Under the pieces are notes generated by a model, which was given only the letters and a program-made list of their open reading frames with translations, did no database searches and was not told the origin of the DNA. From Brachionus manjavacas (Eukaryota > Rotifera > Eurotatoria > Ploima > Brachionidae): 64,000 bases of DNA. The stretch spans positions 1,310,001 through 1,374,000 of the forward strand of contig JAHQIY010000015.1 of NCBI GenBank assembly GCA_019054805.1, given 5' to 3'. Both the position numbers and the translations under genes were made by a program. Shown here piece by piece: positions 45,556 to 60,500 of the stretch (positions are counted from its first letter, which is position 1; each line of letters starts with the position of its first letter).

Positions 45556-48500
45556 TTAAAATTGAACCGTTTGTCTTGAATCTAAATTTTTGCTTTCAAA
45601 ATAATTTTTTTTGATGAATCTTTTTCTTAATAGAAAAACTATGGCAATTGAAATAATTGCGGCTGAAATACAAAATGCTAGCAAGATTGGAAGGAGAATA
45701 TTTGTATCTTGGACTTGATTTGGATTAATTTTTTTTTCTAAAAATTTTAAGCTATCAAAACCAATGAACACATCATTTTGAGATGCTTTTTCTCTTCCGA
45801 GTTCAATAGTTAACTAATAGAAAAAAAAATTTGACTTTTATTGAATCTAAAAAAAAAGGAAAAAAATAAAAATACTTTTAAATTTCCGGAATTTTTGACA
45901 TAAAAACGATTGCTCTTTTCTTTCCATAAAATATCGTTTTGAATGTCATTGATCGTGAACTGAAAATCAAATAATGTCTCACTTTGACGAAAATTACTTT
46001 CGAGATCTCCGATCAATCTAATGAAATCGTTTCCTGATTTACATTCGACAAAATTTCCTTCACAAAACATTAATGTTTTAAAAGAAATATCAAAAAATCC
46101 AGGTTTGAAATTGGGAATATCGATTGATAATGACTTTTTATAAGGAAGGGTTCCATTAGAAAGAAAAAAAGTCTGATTTTTTGAACATTCCTTTAATTGT
46201 CCGCTATAAACTCTACACTTTAAAACACCATCTATTGATATACACTGAGAGTATTCTTTTGCTTGATAAAAAAATGGATTTAGACATTCTTCAGAACTGT
46301 CAATAGGATTCTCTCAAAAAAATATATTTTAAATAAAAAATTTCACAATTTAAAATATTACGATTAATTGAATTTGAACTTGAGATCATAATATTATCTG
46401 ACACAACAAATGGTTGAGAAAATAAAAGAGTACTATTTTCAGGCAAACAAGATGAAACAAAATCACATGTTAATTCAAAAAGATCAGGAAACGTCGAAAG
46501 AACTGAAGTTATATCAAGAGAAGATGAGAGAGATGAGAAAGATGAAGAAATTTCTGTTGAAAAAGAAATAATTGCATTCGAAAATGTTCTTTCTGAAGAC
46601 AACTGTGTTGAATCTGTTACAATATTTGATAATGTTTGAGGAGAAATAGAAATGGGCGATGAATTTGTCAATTGATCACTTGATGTTAATCTTTCTGAAT
46701 ACACTTGTGTTGAGTCTGTTACAATACTTGAAATGGTCAGAAGAGAAGATGTGATTTCAGTTGAAATGGGCGATGAATTTGTCATTTGGTCACTTGATGT
46801 TGATTTTCCAGAAGATACCTGTGTTGAATCAGTTATTGAATGAGAAAAAGATTGAGGAGAATATGTGATATCATTAGAAATGGGAGAAGAATTTGTCATT
46901 TCCTCACTGTATGTTGATCTTTCTGAATACACTTGTGTTGAGTCTGTTACAATACTTGATAATGTTTGAGGAGAAGATGTGATATCAGTAGAAATGGGAG
47001 AAGAATTTGTCATTTCTTCACTTGATGTTGATCTTTAAGATGACACTTGTGTTGAGTCTGTTACAATAATTGATAATGTTTGAGGAGAAGATGTGATATC
47101 AGTAGAAATGGGAGAAGAATTTGTCATTTCCTCACTGTATGTTGATCTGTCTGAATACACTTGTGTTGAGTCTGTTACAATACTTGATAATGTTTGAGGA
47201 GAACGTGTGATATCAGTATAAATGGGAGAAGAATTTGTCATATCCTCACTTGATGTAGATCTGTCTGAATACACTTGTGTTGAATCTTTTACAATACTTT
47301 GAAATGTTTGAGGAAAAAATGTGATATCAGGAGAAATGGGCGATGAATTTGTCATTTGGTCAATTGATGTTGAACTTCAAGAAGATACCTGTGTTGAATC
47401 TGTTATTGAATTAGAAAAAGATTGAGGGGAATATGTGATATCATTAGATATGGAATAAGAATTTGTCTTTTCCACACTCGATGTTGATTTATTCTGAATA
47501 CACTTGTGTTGAGTCTGTTACAATACTTGATAATGTTTGAGGAGAATGTGTGATATCAGTAGAAATGGGATAAGAATTTGTCATTTCCTCACTTGATGTT
47601 GATCTTTCTGAATACACTTGTGTTGAGTCTGTTACAATACTTGATAATGTTTGAGGAGAATGTGTGATATCAGTATAAATGGGAGAAGAATTTGTCATTT
47701 CCTCACTTGATGTTGATCTTTCTGAATACACTTGTGTTGAATCTTTTACAATACTTTGAAATGTTTGAGGAAAAAATGTGATATCAGTAGAAATTGGCGA
47801 TGAATTTGTCATTTGGTCAATTGATGTTGAACTTCAAGAAGATACCTGTGTTGAATCTGTTATTGAATTAGAAAAAGATTGAGGGTAATATGTGGTATCG
47901 TTAGATTTGGAATAAGAATTTGTCTTTTCCACACTCGATGTTGATTTATTCAGAATACACTTGTGTTGAATCTGTTACAATACTTGATAATGTTTGAGGA
48001 GAAGAGGTGATATTAGTAGAAATGGGAGATGAATTTGTCATTTGGTCAATTGATGTTGAACTTCAAGAAGATACCTGTGTTGAATCAGTTATTGAATTAG
48101 AAAAAGATTGAGGGGAATATGTGATATCATTAGATATGGAATAAGAATTTGTCATTTCCACACTCGATGTTGATTTATTCAGAATACACTTGTGTTGAGT
48201 CTGTTACAATACTTGATAATGTTTGAGGAGAAGATGTGATATCAGTAGAAATGGGATAAGAATTTGTCATTTCCTCACTTGATGTTGACCTGTCTGAATA
48301 CACTTCTGTTGAGTCTGTTACAATACTTGATAATGTTTGAGGAGAATGTGTGATATCAGTATAAATGGGAGAAGAATTTGTCATTTCCTCACTTGATGTT
48401 GATCTTTCTGAATACACTTGTGTTGAGTCTGTTACAATACTTGATAATGTTTGAGGAGAATGTGTGATATCAGTATAAATGGGAGAAGAATTTGTCATTT

Positions 48501-51500
48501 CCTCACTTGATGTTGATCTTTCTGAATACACTTGTGTTGAATCTTTTACAATACTTTGAAATGTTTGAGGAAAAAATGTGATAACAGGAGAAATGGGCGA
48601 TGAATTTGTCATTTGGTCAATTGATGTAGAACTTCAAGAATACACTTGTGTCGAATCTGTTACATTTCTTGATAATGTTTGAGGAAAAGATGTGATATCA
48701 GTAGAAATGGGCGATGAATTTGTCATTTGGTCAATTGATGTTGATTTTCCAGAAGATACCTGTGTTGAATCTGTTATTGAATTAGAAAAAGATTGAGGAG
48801 AATATGTGATATCAGTAAAAATGGGAGAAGAATTTGTCTTTTCCACACTCTATGTTGATCTTTCTGAATAGACTTGTTTTGGAATCTGTTACATTACTTG
48901 ATAATGTTTGAGGAAAAGATGTGATATCAGTAGAAATGGGAGAAGAATTTGTCTTTTCCACACTTGATGTTGATCTTTCTGAATACACTTGTGTTAAGTT
49001 TGTTACAATATTTGATAATGTTTGAGGAGAATGTGTGATATCAGTATAAATGGGAGAAGAATTTGTCATTTCCTCACTTGATGTTGATCTTTCTGAATAC
49101 ACTTGTGTTGAGTTTGTTACAATACTTGATAATGTTTGAGGAGAAGATGTTATTTCAGGAGAAATGGGCGATGAATTTGTCATTTGGTCAATTGATGTTG
49201 ATTTTCAAGAAGAAACCTGTGTTGAATCTGTTATTGAATAAGAAAAAGATTGAGAGGAATATGTGATATCAGTAGATATGGGATAAGAATTTGTCTTTTC
49301 CACACTCGATGTTGATCTGTCTGAATACACTTGTGTTGAGTCTGTTACAATACTTGATAATGTTTGAGGAGAATGTGTGATATCAGTTTAAATGGGAAAA
49401 GAATTTGTTATTTTCTCATTTTATAATTTGCTCTTCTGACTTCACTTGTGTTGAATCTCATATAATACTTGATAATATTTGAGGAGAAGATGTGATATCA
49501 GTAGAAATGGGAGAAGAATTTGTCATTTCCTCACTTGATGTTGATCTTTCTGAATACACTTGTGTTGAGTCTGTTACAATACTTGATAATGTTTGAGGAG
49601 AATGTGTGATATCATTAGAAATGGGAGAAGAATTTGTCATTTCCTCACTTGATATTGATCTTTTTGAAAACACTTGTGTTGAGTTTGTTACAATACTTGA
49701 TAATGTTTGAGGAGAAGATGTGATATCAGTAGAAATGGGCGATGAATTTGTCATTTGGTCAATTTATGTTGATTTTCCAGAAGATACCTGTGTTGAATCT
49801 GTTATTGAATTAGAAAAAGAATTAGAGGAATATGTGATATCAGTAGATATGGGATAAGAATTTGTCTTTTCCACACTTGATGTTGATCTGTCTGAATACA
49901 CTTGTGTCGAATCTGTTACATTACTTGATAATGTTTGAGGAAAAGATGTGATATCAGTAGAAATGGGCGATGAATTTGTCATTTGGTCAATTGATGTTGA
50001 TTTTCCAGAAGATACCTGTGTTGAATCTGTTATTGAATTAGAAAAAGATTGAGGAGAATATGTGATATCAGTAAAAATGGGAGAAGAATTTGTCTTTTCC
50101 ACACTCTATGTTGATCTTTCTGAATAGACTTGTTTTGGAATCTGTTACATTACTTGATAATGTTTGAGGAAAAGATGTGATATCAGTAGAAATGGGGGAA
50201 GAATTTGTCTTTTCCACACTTGATGTTGATCTTTCTGAATACACTTGTGTTGAGTCTGTTACAATACTTGATAATGTTTGAGGGGAATATGTGATATCAG
50301 TAGATATGGGATAAGAATTTGTCTTTTCCACACTTGATGTTGATCTGTCTGAATACACTTGCGTCGAATCTGTTACATTACTTGATAATGTTTTAGGAAA
50401 AGATGTGATATCAGTAGAAATGGGCGATGAATTTGTCATTTGGTCAATTGATGTTGATTTTCGAGAAGATACCTGTGTTGAATCTGTTATTGAATTAGAA
50501 AAAGATTGAGGGGAATATGTGATATCAGTAGATATGGGATAAGAATTTGTCTTTTCCACACTCGATGTTGATCTGTCTGAATACACTTGTGTCGAATCTG
50601 TTACATTACTTGATAATGTTTGAGGAAAAGATGTGATATCAGTAGAAATGGGGGAAGAATTTGTCTTTTCCACACTTGATGTTGATCTTTCTGAATACAC
50701 TTGTGTTAAGTTTGTTACAATATTTGATAATGTTTGAGGAGAATGTGTGATATCAGTATAAATGGGAGAAGAATTTGTCATTTCCTCACTTGATGTTGAT
50801 CTTTCTGAATACACTTGTGTTGAGTCTGTTACAATACTTGATAATGTTTGAGGGGAATATGTGATATCAGTAGAAATGGGGGAAGAATTTGTCTTTTCCA
50901 CACTTGATGTTGATCTTTCTGAATACACTTGTGTTAAGTTTGTTACAATATTTGATAATGTTTGAGGAGAATGTGTGATATCAGTAGAAATGGGGGAAGA
51001 ATTTGTCTTTTCCACACTTGATGTTGATCTTTCTGAATACACTTGTGTTGAGTCTGTTACAATACTTGATAATGTTTGAGGGGAATATGTGATATCAGTA
51101 GATATGGGATAAGAATTTGTCTTTTCCACACTTGATGTTGATCTGTCTGAATACACTTGCGTCGAATCTGTTACATTACTTGATAATGTTTTAGGAAAAG
51201 ATGTGATATCAGTAGAAATGGGCGATGAATTTGTCATTTGGTCAATTGATGTTGATTTTCCAGAAGATACCTGTGTTGAATCTGTTATTGAATTAGAAAA
51301 AGATTGAGGGGAATATGTGATATCAGTAGATATGGGATAAGAATTTGTCTTTTCCACACTCGATGTTGATCTGTCTGAATACACTTGTGTCGAATCTGTT
51401 ACATTACTTGATAATGTTTGAGGAAAAGATGTGATATCAGTAGAAATGGGGGAAGAATTTGTCTTTTCCACACTTGATGTTGATCTTTCTGAATACACTT

Positions 51501-54500
51501 GTGTTAAGTTTGTTACAATATTTGATAATGTTTGAGGAGAATGTGTGATATCAGTATAAATGGGAGAAGAATTTGTCATTTCCTCACTTGATGTTGATCT
51601 TTCTGAATACACTTGTGTTGAATCTTTTACAATACTTTGAAATGTTTGAGGAAGGGATGTGATATCAGGAGAAATGGGCGATGAATTTGTCATTTGGTCA
51701 ATTGATGTTGATTTTCCAGAAGATACCTGTGTTGAATCAGTTATTGAATTAGAAAAAGATTGAGGAGAATATGTGATATCAGTAAAAATGGGAGAAGAAT
51801 TTGTCTTTTCCACACTCTATGTTGATCTTTCTGAATAGACTTGTTTTGGAATCTGTTACATTATTTGATAATGTTTGAGGAAAAGATGTGATATCAGTAG
51901 AAATGGGAGAAGAATTTGTCTTTTCCACACTCGATGTTGTTCTTTCTGAATACACTTGTGTTGAGTTTGTTACAATACTTGAAATGGTTTGATAAGAAGA
52001 TGTGATATCAGTAGAAATGGGAGAAGAATTTGTCTTTTCCACACTTGATGTTGATCTTTTTGAAAACACTTGTGTTGAGTTTGTTACAATACTTGATAAT
52101 GTTTGAGGAGAAGATGTAATATCAGGAGAAATGGGCGATGAATTTGTCATTTGGTCAATTGATGTTGATTTTCCAGAAGATACCTGTGTTGAATCAGTTA
52201 TTGAATTAGAAAAAGATTGAGAGGAATATGTGATATCAGTAGATATGGGATAAGAATTTGTCTTTTCCACACTCGATGTTGATTTATTCAGAATACACTT
52301 GTGTTGAATCTGTTACAATACTTGATAATGTTTGAGGAGAAGATGTGATATCAGTAGAAATGGGAGAAGAATTTGTCATTTCCTCACTTGATGTTGATCT
52401 GTCTGAATACACTTGTGTTGAGTCTGTTACAATACTTGATAATGTTTGAGGAGAAGATGTAATATCAGTATAAATGGGAGAAGAATTTGTTATTTTCTCA
52501 TTTTATGTTTTGCTCTTCTGACTTCAGTGTGTTGAATCTCATATAATTCTTGATAATGTTTGAGGAGAATGTGTGATATCAGTATAAATGGGAGAAGAAT
52601 TTGTCATTTCCTCACTTGATGTTGATCTTTCTGAATACACTTGTGTTGAGTCTGTTACAATACTTGATAATGTTTGAGGAGAATGTGTGATATCAGTATA
52701 AATGGGAGAAGAATTTGTCATTTCCTCACTTGATGTTGATCTTTTTGAAAACACTTGTGTAGAGTTTGTTACAATACTTGATAATGTTTGAGGAGAAGAT
52801 GTGATATCAGTAGAAATGGGCGATGAATTTGTCATTTGGTCAATTGATGTTGATTTTCCAGAAGATACCTGTGTTGAATCTGTTATTGAATTAGAAAAAG
52901 ATTGAGGGGAAAATGTGATATCAGTAGATATGGGATAAGAATTTGTCTTTTCCTCACTCGATGTTGATCTTTCTGAATACACTTGTGCCGAATCTGTTAC
53001 ATTACTTGATAATGTTTGAGGAAAAGATGTGATATCAGTAGAAATGGGAGAAGAATTTGTCATTTTCTCATTTGATGTTGATCTTTCTGACCTCACTTGT
53101 GTTAAGTTTGTTACAATATTTGATAATGTTTGAGGAGAATGTGTGATATCAGTATAAATGGGAGAAGAATTTGTCATTTCCTCACTTGATGTTGATCTTT
53201 CTGAATACACTTGTGTTGAATCTTTTACAATACTTTGAAATGTTTGAGGAAAAAATGTGATATCAGGAGAAATGGGCGATGAATTTGTCATTTGGTCAAT
53301 TGATGTTGATTTTCCAGAAGATACCTGTGTTGAATCAGTTATTGAATTAGAAAAAGATTGAGGAGATTGTGTGATATCATTAGAAATCGCAGAAAATTTG
53401 TCATTTCCTCACTTGATGTTGATCTTTTTGAATACACTTGTGTTGAGTTTGTTACAATACTTGAAATTGTTTGATAAGAAGATGTGATATCAGTTGAAAT
53501 GGGCGATGAATTTGTCATTTGGTCAATTGATGTTGATTTTCCAGAAGATACCTGTGTTGAATCTGTTATTGAATTAGAAAAAGATTGAGGGGAATATGTG
53601 ATATCAGTAGATATGGGATAAGAATTTGTCTTTTCCACACTTGATGTTGATCTGTCTGAATACACTTGTGTCGAATCTGTTACATTACTTGATAATGTTT
53701 GAGGAAAAGATGTGATATCAGTAGAAATGGGCGATGAATTTGTCATTTGGTCAATTGATGTTGATTTTCCAGAAGATACCTGTGTTGAATCTGTTATTGA
53801 ATTAGAAAAAGATTGAGGAGAATATGTGATATCAGTAAAAATGGGAGAAGAATTTGTCTTTTCCACAATCGATGTTGATCTTTCTGAATAGACTTGTTTT
53901 GGAATCTGTTACATTACTTGATAATGTTTGAGGAAAAGATGTGATATCAGTAGAAATGGGAGAAGAATTTGTCTTTTCCACACTTGATGTTGATCTTTCT
54001 GAATACACTTGTGTTAAGTTTGTTACAATATTTGATAATGTTTGAGGAGAATGTGTGATATCAGTATAAATGGGAGAAGAATTTGTCATTTCCTCACTTG
54101 ATGTTGATCTTTTTGAAAACACTTGTGTTGAGTTTGTTACAATACTTGATAATGTTTGAGGAGAAGATGTGATATCAGGAGAAATGGGCGATGAATTTGT
54201 CGTTTGGTCAATTGATGTTGACTTTCCAGAAGATACCTGTGTTGAATCAGTTATTGAATTAGAAAAAGATTGAGAGGAATATGTGATATCAGTAGATATG
54301 GGATAAGAATTTGTCTTTTCCACACTCGATGTTGATTTATTCAGAATACACTTGTGTTGAATCTGTTACAATACTTGATAATGTTTGAGGAGAAGATGTG
54401 ATATCAGGAGAAATGGGCGATGAATTTGTCATTTGGTCAATTGATGTTGATTTTCAAGAAGAAACCTGTGTTGAATCTGTTTTTGAATTAGAAAAAGATT

Positions 54501-57500
54501 GAGGAGAATATGTGATATCAGTAAAAATGGGAGAAGAATTTGTCTTTTCCACACTCGATGTTGATCTTTCTGAATAGACTTGTTTTGGAATCTGTTACAT
54601 TACTTGATAATGTTTGAGGAAAAGATGTGATATCAGTAGAAATGGGCGATGAATTTGTCATTTGGTCAATTGATGTTGATTTTCCAGAAGATACCTGTGT
54701 TGAATCTGTTATTGAATTAGAAAAAGATTGAGGGGAATATGTGATATCAGTAGATATGGGATAAGAATTTGTCTTTTCCACACTCGATGTTGATCTGTCT
54801 GAATACACTTGTGTCGAATCTGTTACATTACTTGATAATGTTTGAGGAAAACATGTGATATCAGGAGAAATGGGCGATGAATTTGTCATTTGGTCAATTG
54901 ATGTTGATTTTCAAGAAGAAACCTGTGTTGAATCTGTTATTGAATTAGAAAAAGATTGATAGGAATATGTGATATCAGTAGATATGGGATAAGATTTTGT
55001 CTTTTCCACACTTGATGTTGATCTGTCTGAATACACTTGTGTTGAGTCTGTTACAATACTTGATAATATTTGAGGAGAAGATGTGATATCAGTATAAATG
55101 GGAGAAGAATTTGTTATTTTCTCATTTTATAATTTGCTCTTCTGACTTCACTTGTGTTGAATCTCATATAATACTTGATAATGTTTGAGGAGAAGATGTG
55201 ATATCAGTAGAAATGGGAGAAGAATTTGTCATTTCCTCACTTGATGTTGATCTTTTTGAAAACACTTGTGTTGAGTTTGTTACAATACTTGATAATGTTT
55301 GAGGAGAAGATGTGATATCAGGAGAAATGGGCGATGAATTTGTCATTTGGTCAATTGATGTTGACTTTCCAGAAGATACCTGTGTTGAATCTGTTATTGA
55401 ATTAGAAAAAGATTGAGGAAAAGATGTGATATCAGTAGAAATGGGAGAAGAATTTGTTATTTTCTCATTTTATAATTTGCTCTTCTGACTTCACTTGTGT
55501 TGAGTCTGTTACAATACTTGATAATGTTTGAGGAGAAGATGTGATATCATTAGAAATGGGAGAAGAATTTGTCATTTCCTCACTTGATGTTGATCTTTTT
55601 GAAAACACTTGTGTTGAGTTTGTTACAATACTTGATAATGTTTGAGGAGAAGATGTGATATCAGGAGAAATGGGCGATGAATTTGTCATTTGGTCAATTG
55701 ATGTTGATTTTCCAGAAGATGCCTGTGTTGAATCTGTTATTGAATTAGAAAAAGATTGAGGAAAAGATGTGATATCAGTAGAAATGGGAGAAGAATTTGT
55801 CTTTTCCACACTTGATGTTGATCTTTCTGAATACACTTGTGTTAAGTTTGTTACAATATTTGATAATGTTTGAGGAGAATGTGTGATATCAGTATAAATG
55901 GGAGAAGAATTTGTCATTTCCTCACTTGATGTTGATCTTTTTGAAAACACTTGTGTTGAGTTTGTTACAATACTTGATAATGTTTGAGGAGAAGATGTGA
56001 TATCAGGAGAAATGGGCGATGAATTTGTCATTTGGTCAATTGATGTTGATTTTCCAGAAGATACCTGTGTTGAATCAGTTATTGAATTAGAAAAAGATTG
56101 AGAGGAATATGTGATATCAGTAGATATGGGATAAGAATTTGTCTTTTCCACACTCGATGTTGATCTGTCTGAATACACTTGTGTTGAGTCTGTTACAATA
56201 CTTGATAATATTTGAGGAGAAGATGTGATATCAGTATAAATGGGAGAAGAATTTGTTATTTTCTCATTTTATAATTTGCTCTTCTGACTTCACTTGTGTT
56301 GAATCTCATATAATACTTGATAATGTTTGAGGAGAAGATGTGATATCAGTAGAAATGGGAGAAGAATTTGTCTTTTCCACACTTGATGTTGATCTTTCTG
56401 AATACACTTGTGTTGAGTCTGTTACAATACTTGATAATGTTTGAGGAGAATGTGTGATATCATTAGAAATGGGAGAAGAATTTGTCATTTCCTCACTTGA
56501 TGTTGATCTTTTTGAAAACACTTGTGTTGAGTTTGTTACAATACTTGATAATGTTTGAGGAGAAGATGTGATATCAGGAGAAATGGGCGATGAATTTGTC
56601 ATTTGGTCAATTGATGTTGATTTTCCAGAAGATACCTGTGTTGAATCTGTTATTGAATTAGAAAAAGATTGAGGGGAATATGTGATATCAGTAGATATGG
56701 GATAAGAATTTGTCTTTTCCACACTCGATGTTGATCTGTCTGAATACACTTGTGTCGAATCTGTTACATTACATGATAATGTTTGAGGAAAAGATGTGAT
56801 ATCAGGAGAAATGGGAGAAGAATTTGTTATTTTCTCATTTTATAATTTGCTCTTCTGACTTCACTTGTGTTGAATCTCATATAATACTTGATAATGTTTG
56901 AGGAGAAGATGTGATATCAGTAGAAATGGGAGAAGAATTTGTCAATTCCTCACTTGATGTTGATCTTTCTGAATACACTTGTGTTGAGTCTGTTACAATA
57001 CTTGATAATGTTTGAGGAGAATGTGTGATATCATTAGAAATGGGAGAAGAATTTGTCATTTCCTCACTTGATGTTGATCTTTTTGAAAACACTTGTGTTG
57101 AGTTTGTTACAATACTTGATAATGTTTGAGGAGAAGATGTGATATCAGGAGAAATGGGCGATGAATTTGTCATTTGGTCAATTGATGTTGACTTTCCAGA
57201 AGATACCTGTGTTGAATCTGTTATTGAATTAGAAAAAGATTGAGGGGAATATGTGATATCAGTAGATATGGGATAAGAATTTGTCTTTTCCACACTCGAT
57301 GTTGATCTGTCTGAATACACTTGTGTCGAATCTGTTACATTACTTGATAATGTTTGAGGAAAACATGTGATATCAGTAGAAATGGGAGAAGAATTTGTCA
57401 TTTGGTCAATTGATGTTGATTTTCCAGAAGATACCTGTGTTGAATCTGTTATTGAATTAGAAAAAGATTGAGGAGAATATGTGATATCAGTAGATATGGG

Positions 57501-60500
57501 ATAAGAATTTGTCTTTTCCACACTCGATGTTGATCTGTCTGAATACACTTGTGTCGAATCTGTTACATTACATGATAATGTTTGAGGAGAAGATGTGATA
57601 TCAGGAGAAATGGGCGATGAATTTGTCATTTGGTCAATTGATGTTGATTTTCCCGAAGATACCTGTGTTGAATCAGTTATTGAATTAGAAAAAGATTGAG
57701 AGGAATATGTGATATCAGTAGATATGGGATAAGATTTTGTCTTTTCCACACTTGATGTTGATCTGTCTGAATACACTTGTGTTGAGTCTGTTACAATACT
57801 TGATAATGTTTGAGGAGAATGTGTGATATCATTAGAAATGGGAGAAGAATTTGTCATTTCCTCACTTGATGTTGATCTTTTTGAAAACACTTGTGTTGAG
57901 TTTGTTACAATACTTGATAATGTTTGAGGAAAAGATGTGATATCAGGAGAAATGGGCGATGAATTTGTCATTTGGTCAATTGATGTTGATTTTCCAGAAG
58001 ATGCCTGTGTTGAATCTGTTATTGAATTAGAAAAAGATTGAGGAAAAGATGTGATATCAGTAGAAATGGGAGAAGAATTTGTCTTTTCCACACTTGATGT
58101 TGATCTTTCTGAATACACTTGTGTTAAGTTTGTTACAATATTTGATAATGTTTGAGGAGAATGTGTGATATCAGTATAAATGGGAGAAGAATTTGTCATT
58201 TCCTCACTTGATGTTGATCTTTTTGAAAACACTTGTGTTGAGTTTGTTACAATACTTGATAATGTTTGAGGAGAAGATGTGATATCAGGAGAAATGGGAG
58301 AAGAATTTGTCAATTCCTCACTTGATGTTGATCTTTCTGAATACACTTGTGTTGAGTCTGTTACAATACTTGATAATGTTTGAGGAGAATGTGTGATATC
58401 ATTAGAAATGGGAGAAGAATTTGTCATTTCCTCACTTGATGTTGATCTTTTTGAAAACACTTGTGTTGAGTTTGTTACAATACTTGATAATGTTTGAGGA
58501 AAAGATGTGATATCAGGAGAAATGGGCGATGAATTTGTCATTTGGTCAATTGATGTTGATTTTCCAGAAGATGCCTGTGTTGAATCTGTTATTGAATTAG
58601 AAAAGATTGAGGAAAAGATGTGATATCAGTAGAAATGGGAGAAGAATTTGTCTTTTCCACACTTGATGTTGATCTTTCTGAATACACTTGTGTTAAGTTT
58701 GTTACAATATTTGATAATGTTTGAGGAGAATGTGTGATATCAGTATAAATGGGAGAAGAATTTGTCATTTCCTCACTTGATGTTGATCTTTTTGAAAACA
58801 CTTGTGTTGAGTTTGTTACAATACTTGATAATGTTTGAGGAGAAGATGTGATATCAGGAGAAATGGGAGAAGAATTTGTCAATTCCTCACTTGATGTTGA
58901 TCTTTCTGAATACACTTGTGTTGAGTCTGTTACAATACTTGATAATGTTTGAGGAGAATGTGTGATATCATTAGAAATGGGAGAAGAATTTGTCATTTCC
59001 TCACTTGATGTTGATCTTTTTGAAAACACTTGTGTTGAGTTTGTTACAATACTTGATAATGTTTGAGGAGAAGATGTGATATCAGGAGAAATGGGCGATG
59101 AATTTGTCATTTGGTCAATTGATGTTGACTTTCCAGAAGATACCTGTGTTGAATCTGTTATTGAATTAGAAAAAGATTGAGGGGAATATGTGATATCAGT
59201 AGATATGGGATAAGAATTTGTCTTTTCCACACTCGATGTTGATCTGTCTGAATACACTTGTGTCGAATCTGTTACATTACTTGATAATGTTTGAGGAGAA
59301 GATGTGATATCAGGAGAAATGGGCGATGAATTTGTCATTTGGTCAATTGATGTTGATTTTCAAGAAGAAACCTGTGTTGAATCTGTTATTGAATTAGAAA
59401 AAGATTGAGGAGAATATGTGATATCAGTAAAAATGGGAGAAGAATTTGTCTTTTCCACACTCGATGTTGATCTGTCTGAATACACTTGTGTTGAGTCTGT
59501 TACAATACTTGATAATGTTTGAGGAGAAGATGTAATATCAGTATAAATGGGAGAAGAATTTGTTATTTTCTCATTTTATAATTTGCTCTTCTGACTTCAC
59601 TTGTGTTGAATCTCATATAATACTTGATAATGTTTGAGGAGAAGATGTGATATCAGTAGAAATGGGAGAAGAATTTGTCAATTCCTCACTTGATGTTGAT
59701 CTTTCTGAATACACTTGTGTTGAGTCTGTTACAATACTTGATAATGTTTGAGGAGAATGTGTGATATCATTAGAAATGGGAGAAGAATTTGTCATTTCCT
59801 CACTTGATATTGATCTTTTTGAAAACACTTGTGTTGAGTTTGTTACAATACTTGATAATGTTTGAGGAGAAGATGTGATATCAGTAGAAATGGGCGATGA
59901 ATTTGTCATTTGGTCAATTGATGTTGATTTTCCAGAAGATACCTGTGTTGAATCTGTTATTGAATTAGAAAAAGATTGAGGGGAATATGTGATATCAGTA
60001 GATATGGGATAAGAATTTGTCTTTTCCACACTCGATGTTGATCTGTCTGAATACACTTGTGTCGAATCTGTTACATTACTTGATAATGTTTGAGGAAAAG
60101 ATGTGATATCAGTAGAAATGGGAGAAGAATTTGTCATTTTCTCATTTTATAATTTGCTCTTCTGACTTCACTTGTGTTGAATCTGTTACATTAATTGATA
60201 ATGTTTGAGGAAAAGATGTGATATCAGGAGAAATGGGCGATGAATTTGTCATTTGGTCAATTGATGTTGATTTTCAAGAAGAAACCTGTATTGAATCTGT
60301 TATTGAATTAGAAAAAGATTGAGGAGAATATGTGATATCAGTAAAAATGGGAGAAGAATTTGTCTTTTCCACACTCGTTGTTGATCTTTCTGAATAGACT
60401 TGTTTTGGAATCTGTTACATTACTTGATAATGTTTGAGGAAAAGATGTGATATCAGTAGAAATGGGCGATGAATTTGTCATTTGGTCAATTGATGTTGAT

